Source of the DNA: Affinundibacterium macrobrachii
GTDB lineage: Bacteria; Pseudomonadota; Gammaproteobacteria; Burkholderiales; Burkholderiaceae_D
Assembly (NCBI RefSeq): GCF_014652415.1
Contig: NZ_BMYT01000001.1
Span: 124,001 to 188,000, forward strand
Direction: 5' to 3'
Length of the DNA: 64,000 nt
Every line of letters starts with the position of its first letter. Position 1 is the stretch's first letter. The notes under the pieces were generated by a model. It searched no databases, was not told the DNA's origin, and was given only the letters and a program-made list of their open reading frames with translations. Below are positions 59,100-64,000 of this stretch, piece after piece. The position numbers and the translations under genes were made by a program.

Positions 59100-59651
59100 A
59101 TGAATAGTACAAAAAAAATAAGCAAGCATTTGATTAAGAAATATCCAAACCGCCGCTTATACGATACCCAAACCAGCAGCTACATCACCTTGGTCGATGT
59201 AAAGCAATTTGTGATGGAAAATGATGATTTTGCAGTAGTTGACGCAAAAACTGGTGAGGATTTGACGCGTAGTATTTTATTGCAAATCATCTTGGAAGCA
59301 GAGGCGGGCGGTGCGCCGATGTTTTCTAGTGTCGCTTTAGCGCAGATTATTCGTTATTACGGACATGCGATGCAGGGGATGATGGGTTCCTATTTGGAAA
59401 AAAACATCCAAGCGTTTATCGATATTCAAAATAAACTCACCGAAGGTGCTGCTAGTGGATTGGATGGAAAACCGTTCAGCCCTGAAATGTGGACGCAATT
59501 TATGAATGTGCAAGGGCCGATGATGCAAGGCATGATGGGCAACTACATTGATCAAAGTAAAAATCTTTTTGTACAAATGCAAGAGCAGATGCAAAATCAA
59601 TCGAAGAATATGTTTGGATTTCCATTTGTTCCTGATGATAAGAAAAAGTAA
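59100..59651 (+). CDS. phaR: Polyhydroxyalkanoate synthesis repressor PhaR
   Basis: 183 residues from the ATG at 59100; an ATG at 59076 would add 8 residues but has no ribosome-binding site, while GAGA lies about 6 bases before 59100. The N-terminal DNA-binding domain has the diagnostic KYPNRRLYDTQTSSYITLVDV (as YPNRRLYDTQTSSYITL), followed by a PHB-binding region (about 70-130) and a Met/Gln-rich tail (MQGMMG twice, QEQMQNQSKNMFGF). PhaR binds both the polymer surface and promoters of phasin and its own gene, releasing DNA when granules form (established). Confidence 0.94.
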   Translation: MNSTKKISKHLIKKYPNRRLYDTQTSSYITLVDVKQFVMENDDFAVVDAKTGEDLTRSILLQIILEAEAGGAPMFSSVALAQIIRYYGHAMQGMMGSYLEKNIQAFIDIQNKLTEGAASGLDGKPFSPEMWTQFMNVQGPMMQGMMGNYIDQSKNLFVQMQEQMQNQSKNMFGFPFVPDDKKK

Positions 59652-59749
59652 TGGATTCAAGCGCTTGCAGTTCATTTAGTGATGCATGTGCTGTAGTAAG
59701 TGACTCAGAAAGGGTACAATAGCGAATTGCTTTGTATCCTTTTTTTATT

Positions 59750-61132
59750 ATGTCTAACGAAACATTCTCTTCCGCACCTCAAGCCACAGCACCAAAGGTT
59801 GGCTTTGTTTCCCTCGGGTGCCCGAAAGCCTTGGTCGACTCGGAACAAATTCTGACCCAATTGCGAGCCGAAGGCTATGAAACTGCGAAATCGTATGATG
59901 GCGCGGACTTAGTCGTCGTCAATACCTGCGGTTTCATTGATGCGGCGGTTCAAGAGTCATTGGATGCGATCGCGGAAGCGCTCAATGAAAATGGTAAGGT
60001 CATTGTGACAGGATGTTTAGGTGCAAAGAAGGATGCGGATGGTAATGATTTAATCAAAAGTGTACATCCGAAGGTATTGGCGGTTACAGGTCCCCATGCT
60101 TTGACCGAAGTGATGACGGCGGTGCACGAATATCTGCCTAAACCGCATGAGCCGTTCATTGATTTAGTGCCTGCGCAAGGTGTCAAGCTAACACCAAAGC
60201 ATTTTGCTTATTTGAAAATCTCTGAAGGTTGTAATCATCGCTGTAGTTTCTGCATCATTCCATCAATGCGAGGTGACTTGGTATCGCGCCCAATTGGCGA
60301 AGTGATGGCTGAGGCGGAAAATTTATTTAAGGCTGGCGTTAAAGAACTTCTCGTTATTTCGCAAGATACAAGTGCTTATGGTGTCGATGTGAAATTCCGC
60401 ACTGGATTCTGGGATGGAAAACCTGTCAAGACGCATATGACGCAATTGGTTGAGGCTTTAGGCGAACTTGCTAGGCGTTATGACGCGTGGGTGCGTCTTC
60501 ATTACGTTTACCCTTATCCGCATGTCGATCAAATTATTCCGTTCATGAACAATGGACACGTACTTCCTTATCTCGATGTTCCCTTGCAACACGCACATCC
60601 TGACGTGCTTAAGCGTATGAAACGCCCAGCAAGCGGTGAGAAAAATATTGAAAGGATCAAAGCTTGGCGTGAAATGTGTCCAGAAATCACGATACGTTCG
60701 ACATTCATTGCAGGATTTCCTGGAGAAACCGAGGAAGAGTTTGAATACCTACTGGACTTCTTAAAAGAAGCTGAAATTGATCGTTTAGGTTGTTTTGCTT
60801 ATTCTCCAGTGGAAGGCGCTACCGCAAACGAATTAGCAGACCAATTACCAGATGAAGTGCGTGAAGATCGTCGTCGTCGCGTCATGGAGTTACAAGAATC
60901 TATTTCGAAGAAACGTTTGCAAGCTAAGGTCGGTAAAACCATGCGTGTTTTGATCGATAGTTTGGATCGCAGCGGCGGTGTGGGACGAAGTGCGGCTGAC
61001 GCGCCTGAAATTGATGGTGTGGTTTATGTAAAGCCGCCATTTGAACCGCATCGCAAACTAAAAGTTGGCGAATTTGTTGAAGTGAAGATCACAGCAGCAG
61101 ATGCGCATGATCTGTGGGGCGAAGCTATTTAA
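59750..61132 (+). CDS. rimO: Ribosomal protein S12 methylthiotransferase
   Basis: 460 residues from the ATG at 59750; six upstream codons are also open. RimO is a radical-SAM enzyme that adds a methylthio group to an Asp of ribosomal protein uS12. N-terminal UPF0004 domain with [20 protein letters not shown] and GCLGAKK (three cysteines of the auxiliary cluster). The radical SAM cluster is CNHRCSFC (Cys161, 165, 168), followed by [16 protein letters not shown] and a C-terminal TRAM domain (about 380-458). There is no clear Shine-Dalgarno; TACAAT at 59715 may be a -10 for a short-leader mRNA. Confidence 0.96.
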   Translation: MSNETFSSAPQATAPKVGFVSLGCPKALVDSEQILTQLRAEGYETAKSYDGADLVVVNTCGFIDAAVQESLDAIAEALNENGKVIVTGCLGAKKDADGNDLIKSVHPKVLAVTGPHALTEVMTAVHEYLPKPHEPFIDLVPAQGVKLTPKHFAYLKISEGCNHRCSFCIIPSMRGDLVSRPIGEVMAEAENLFKAGVKELLVISQDTSAYGVDVKFRTGFWDGKPVKTHMTQLVEALGELARRYDAWVRLHYVYPYPHVDQIIPFMNNGHVLPYLDVPLQHAHPDVLKRMKRPASGEKNIERIKAWREMCPEITIRSTFIAGFPGETEEEFEYLLDFLKEAEIDRLGCFAYSPVEGATANELADQLPDEVREDRRRRVMELQESISKKRLQAKVGKTMRVLIDSLDRSGGVGRSAADAPEIDGVVYVKPPFEPHRKLKVGEFVEVKITAADAHDLWGEAI

Positions 61133-61150
61133 GTTAGAAATGAACAGAAC

Positions 61151-61178
61151 AATAGGGGCGTAATCGCCCCTATTTTTT
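61151..61178 (+). terminator. Intrinsic terminator after rimO
   Basis: AATAGGGGCG (61151-61160) pairs with CGCCCCTATT (61165-61174) around a 4-nt loop, continuing into a T run to 61178. 18 bases after the rimO stop. Confidence 0.9.
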
Positions 61179-61208
61179 ATCTGCGTTATATTTTTTGAGA
61201 ACAGTATT

Positions 61209-62378
61209 ATGACGAATAAACAGCAAGGTCAAAACACAAGCATTGTGCATCCTGAATATCGGGCTCCGGAAGGCTTCGCATCTTTTCCTATGGCGATTCA
61301 TCATGCGTCAACTGTGCTATTTAAAGATGTTGAGGCAATGCGTTCGCGCAGTTGGTTGAACAAGTCAGCTTATACCTATGGATTACATGGCACTCCAACC
61401 AGCTTTCAACTTGAAGGTGAAATCGCACATATCGAAGGCGGAAAACATTGTGTATTAGCACCGAGTGGATTGTCAGCGATTAGTTTGGTGAGTCTGACAT
61501 TTTTAAGTTCTGGCGATGATGTTCTCATTCCTGATAACGCCTATGGCCCGAACAAAGAATTTGGCATGTGGTTGAAAAATAGCTTTGGGATCAGCGTACG
61601 ATTTTATGATCCTATGATCGGCAGCGCGATTGGTGAATTAATTTTGCCAAACACCCGATTGATTTGGGCAGAAACACCCGGCTCAGTTTCGATGGAAGTC
61701 GCGGATATTCCTGCAATCTGCGCTGCAGCACATAGTCGAGGTGTGCTGGTAGCAGTGGACAATACTTGGTCTGCAGGCTTGGCGTTTAAACCGTTTGAAC
61801 ATGGCGCAGATATTTCCATGCAGGCTTTGACGAAATATCAAAGCGGCGGCTCAGACGTGTTAATGGGAGCAGTTATCACGCGTGATTCTGAGTTGAATAA
61901 CCGTATATTGATGACACACATGCGTCTCGGTTTGGGTGTCGGCATGGATGACGTGTATTTGGTACTGCGCGGATTGCAAAGTATGAAGTTACGATTCGAA
62001 GCGCATGATATTGCAGCACGCAAGATAGCAGTATGGTTAAAGACACGTCCAGAAATCACAAAGGTTCTACATCCGGCATGGGAAGATTGTCCAGGTCATA
62101 CGATATGGAAACGCGATTTCACTGGCGCAGGAGGGCTATTTTCTGTTCTGTTTGATGAGAAGTTTTCAGAAGCGCAAACCGATCAATTCATAAATCAATT
62201 AAAGCTTTTTAAAATTGGTTTTAGCTGGGGTGGCTCACATAGCCTATGCGTACCCTACCGAATTGAAACGATGCGTGAAAATTGGCAAGACAAAGGAATT
62301 TTAGTGCGTTTCAATATAGGTCTAGAAGACGTCGATGATTTAATTGCGGATATCGAACAGTCATTGAACTTACTGTAA
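61209..62378 (+). CDS. metC: Cystathionine beta-lyase
   Basis: 389 residues. A PLP-dependent lyase of the Cys/Met metabolism family that cleaves cystathionine to homocysteine, pyruvate and ammonia in methionine synthesis. Motifs: YTYGLHGTPT (about 57-66, phosphate-binding Tyr/Arg-type segment), DNTWSAGL (PLP Asp) and ALTKYQSGGSD with the Schiff-base Lys209. FSWGGSHSL near the C-terminus favours beta-lyase (MetC) over gamma-synthase. Alternative: another member of the family such as a methionine gamma-lyase. Followed by a GNAT gene after 26 bp. Confidence 0.9.
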   Translation: MTNKQQGQNTSIVHPEYRAPEGFASFPMAIHHASTVLFKDVEAMRSRSWLNKSAYTYGLHGTPTSFQLEGEIAHIEGGKHCVLAPSGLSAISLVSLTFLSSGDDVLIPDNAYGPNKEFGMWLKNSFGISVRFYDPMIGSAIGELILPNTRLIWAETPGSVSMEVADIPAICAAAHSRGVLVAVDNTWSAGLAFKPFEHGADISMQALTKYQSGGSDVLMGAVITRDSELNNRILMTHMRLGLGVGMDDVYLVLRGLQSMKLRFEAHDIAARKIAVWLKTRPEITKVLHPAWEDCPGHTIWKRDFTGAGGLFSVLFDEKFSEAQTDQFINQLKLFKIGFSWGGSHSLCVPYRIETMRENWQDKGILVRFNIGLEDVDDLIADIEQSLNLL

Positions 62379-62404
62379 ACATTTGAGAAAAAAAGGGGCA
62401 TGTT

Positions 62405-62884
62405 TTGACAATTACTATTCGTAAAGCAGTCGCGTCAGATGCGGCGAGCATACATGGATTTATCGTCGAGTTGGCGATTTACGAGGAAGCCGAGCACGAG
62501 GTCAAAGCGAATATAGCAGACATTGAGAGCAGTATTTTTTCTGCAGAGTCACCAGCGAAGGCCTTGATTTGCGAATCGAACGGAGTCCCGATTGGTTTTG
62601 CGGTGTATTTCTATAATTACTCTACATGGCAAGGAAAAAAAGGTTTATATCTCGAAGATTTATATATTTCACCGAAACATCGTGGCTTGGGAGCAGGAAA
62701 ACTATTGCTCCGTCATTTAGCGCAATTGGCGGTGGAAGAGGGCTGTGGACGTTTTGAGTGGAGTGTGCTTGATTGGAATCAGCCTGCAATTGACTTTTAC
62801 CAATCTGTCGGTGCCAAGCCGCAATCTGAGTGGGTGAAGTATCGTTTAGCAGGGGATGATTTATTGAATTTTGCGAAAGCCTGA
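62405..62884 (+). CDS. GNAT-family N-acetyltransferase (SSAT-like)
   Basis: 159 residues with a TTG start, supported by AAGGGG (62393-62398) 6 bases upstream. GNAT fold: IRKAVASDAASI at the start, GFAVYFYNYSTWQGKKGLYLEDLY (as YFYNYSTWQGK and LYLEDLYI), acetyl-CoA loop PKHRGLGAGKLLL (about 98-110), and WSVLDWNQPAIDFYQSVGAKP. The YNYSTW and EDLY segments match the spermidine/diamine acetyltransferase-like subgroup; a polyamine or similar amine substrate is inferred, not shown. Possibly co-transcribed with metC. Confidence 0.88.
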   Translation: MTITIRKAVASDAASIHGFIVELAIYEEAEHEVKANIADIESSIFSAESPAKALICESNGVPIGFAVYFYNYSTWQGKKGLYLEDLYISPKHRGLGAGKLLLRHLAQLAVEEGCGRFEWSVLDWNQPAIDFYQSVGAKPQSEWVKYRLAGDDLLNFAKA

Positions 62885-62920
62885 GCGCCGTCGATATGTA
62901 ACAAATATCCAAAAATGATG

Positions 62921-62955
62921 AAGCCTGCGTTTTATACTGAACGCAGGCTTTTTTT
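62921..62955 (+). terminator. Intrinsic terminator after the GNAT gene
   Basis: AAGCCTGCGTT (62921-62931) pairs with AACGCAGGCTT (62940-62950), 8-nt loop, then five more Ts. Confidence 0.9.
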
Positions 62956-63004
62956 ACATAGGTCAAACTAAATACTGATTTGATTCAAATTAGATTTAAT
63001 TTGA

Positions 63005-63268
63005 TTATTTGCTTGCAGCAGATGCGCTTGCTTCCATTGTTGGCGTTGGTGCAGATGCAGGAGCCGAAGCAGTTGAGGCCGCAGCGTCGGCCGTTGGTGC
63101 TGGCACACTTGCTGCAGAAGCTGCTGCTGATGCAGAAGCTACATGTTCAGACGCTGCACCTGTATGAGCACCTGCCTCACCTTGCATGTCCATTTTGTCG
63201 CCAGATGTAAAGATAAAATATAAAGCGATTGCTGCAAAAACTAAAAATCCTACTAGTGCCTTCCACAT
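63005..63268 (-). CDS. Small Ala/Ser-rich membrane-anchored protein
   Basis: 87 residues. One N-terminal membrane segment (about 4-21, ALVGFLVFAAIALYFIF), then GDKMDMQGEAG and a low-complexity tail of Ala, Ser, Pro and Thr (about 40-87), expected to be disordered in the periplasm or cytoplasm. A clear AAGGAG ribosome-binding site 7 bases before the ATG supports translation. No family recognised. It lies between the GNAT gene and acnA, on the same strand as acnA but separated by a terminator. Confidence 0.68.
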   Translation of the reverse strand: MWKALVGFLVFAAIALYFIFTSGDKMDMQGEAGAHTGAASEHVASASAAASAASVPAPTADAAASTASAPASAPTPTMEASASAASK

Positions 63269-63320
63269 ATTGCTCTCCTTGTTATTGAATAATACTGAAA
63301 ATACTTTGTTTGGGACTTAG

Positions 63321-63359
63321 AAAAAAGGGAATGTGCCACTTGCAGTCACATTCCCTTTT
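63321..63359 (-). terminator. Intrinsic terminator after acnA
   Basis: On the minus strand, AAAAGGGAATGTG pairs with CACATTCCCTTTT (13-bp stem, arms at 63347-63359 and 63323-63335, 11-nt loop), ending in a T run. It lies 30 bases beyond the acnA stop. Confidence 0.85.
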
Positions 63360-63389
63360 ATTTAACGCACTCGCGCTACACGCGCTTAA

Positions 63390-64000
63390 TTAAGCAGCCA
63401 ATAATTGACGCAACACGAATGGCAAGATACCGCCATGCTTGTAATAGTCAACTTCGATTGGTGTATCGATACGCAACAAGACTTTTACCTCTTGTTTGCT
63501 GCCATCAGCGCGATTGATCACCAAAGTCACTTGTTGCTGTGGCTTGATGTCGTTCTCGATACCTTTCAAATCGAAAGATTCATTGCCTGTGATGCCCAAT
63601 GAATCAACGCTGTCGCTGCCTAAGAATTGCAATGGCAAGACCCCCATACCAACCAAGTTGGAGCGGTGGATGCGTTCGAAAGATTTTGTAATAACTGCTT
63701 TTACGCCCAACAATTGTGTACCTTTAGCTGCCCAGTCGCGTGAAGAGCCTGTACCGTATTCTTCGCCACCGAAGATCATGGTTGGCGTGCCTTCAGCAAC
63801 GTATTTCATCGCTGCATCGTAGATCGCCATTTGTTCGCCGGTTGGTTGGAACAATGTTTCGCCGCCTTCAACGCGTGAGCCGTCTGGTTTCGCAGGAATC
63901 ATCAAGTTCTTAATACGTACGTTGGCAAACGTACCGCGCATCATGATCTCGTGATTACCACGACGTGAACCGTAAGAGTTAAAGTCTGCCTTCAATACTC
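63390..64000 (-). CDS. acnA: Aconitate hydratase A, C-terminal part (5' end outside window)
   Basis: The last 203 residues of an AcnA-type aconitase, which interconverts citrate and isocitrate with a 4Fe-4S cluster. The frame is open through the window edge. Visible is the C-terminal swivel domain: [20 protein letters not shown] (as [16 protein letters not shown]), [18 protein letters not shown] with the substrate-binding Ser/Arg loop, [17 protein letters not shown], and a terminal [13 protein letters not shown]. The cluster-binding cysteines are upstream, outside the window. The sequence fits AcnA/IRP-type rather than AcnB, whose swivel domain is at the N-terminus. Confidence 0.95.
   Translation of the reverse strand, partial: VLKADFNSYGSRRGNHEIMMRGTFANVRIKNLMIPAKPDGSRVEGGETLFQPTGEQMAIYDAAMKYVAEGTPTMIFGGEEYGTGSSRDWAAKGTQLLGVKAVITKSFERIHRSNLVGMGVLPLQFLGSDSVDSLGITGNESFDLKGIENDIKPQQQVTLVINRADGSKQEVKVLLRIDTPIEVDYYKHGGILPFVLRQLLAA

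Overview
The window reads as a chromosomal core region of a betaproteobacterium, most likely order Burkholderiales and probably Oxalobacteraceae. The evidence is protein families and gene order: divergent ppsR/ppsA, smc-zipA-ligA, a dapC/dapD/dapE cluster, msrB-yciB-bolA-PPIase, a class I polyhydroxybutyrate locus with phaR, and a DUF2863-type protein. AT content is moderately high by eye; it was not computed. Genus cannot be fixed from this sequence alone. I found no rRNA, tRNA, CRISPR array, insertion sequence, prophage or integrase.

Layout. 1-1239: the 3' part of rnhB and an SpoU-type RNA methyltransferase. 1362-4965: ppsR and ppsA facing away from each other. 5210-8745: an NfeD/QmcA membrane pair, an exported ATP-dependent DNA ligase and an orphan solute-binding protein. 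9065-17034 (all minus): an ABC-F ATPase, prmB, dapE, a Spx/ArsC-like protein, a PilU-type ATPase, dapD and dapC. 17442-25714 (all plus): smc, a ZipA-like gene, ligA, galU and def. 25849-29701: an orphan MoxR ATPase, two small c-type cytochromes and htpG. 30052-34401: typA, an EamA transporter and trhP/yegQ. 34583-36596: a DUF2863-type gene and a YfcG-type glutathione transferase. 36895-39056: a BlaI-like repressor and an M56 (BlaR1-like) membrane protease carrying two TonB-C-like domains. 39121-45189: serB, mfd, ispD, ispF and a DUF4404-type gene. 45356-51728 (minus): PPIase, bolA, yciB, msrB, selO, and a cheZ-cheA pair. 51952-56290: a PIN protein, yaaA, bamD, rluD, pgeF and a small membrane protein. 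56390-59651: phaC, phaB and phaR. 59750-64000: rimO, metC, a GNAT acetyltransferase, a small Ala/Ser-rich membrane protein and the 3' end of acnA.

How genes work together: dapC, dapD and dapE supply three successive steps of the succinylase route to meso-diaminopimelate and lysine; ppsR controls ppsA; smc, zipA and ligA serve chromosome organisation, division and replication; ispD and ispF are two MEP-pathway steps; phaC, phaB and phaR make and regulate polyhydroxybutyrate; cheZ and cheA form a partial chemotaxis module.

Most of the window is housekeeping. The part that most deserves a second look is the BlaI/M56-TonB-C operon. Its upstream region has four TCTAGA-like boxes at exact 14-bp intervals, and no beta-lactamase gene is nearby. 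Other candidates are a sigma-32-like promoter before htpG, long structured leaders before ppsA and phaR, a 12-codon leader ORF before smc, and a 15-bp tandem duplication at the bamD stop codon.
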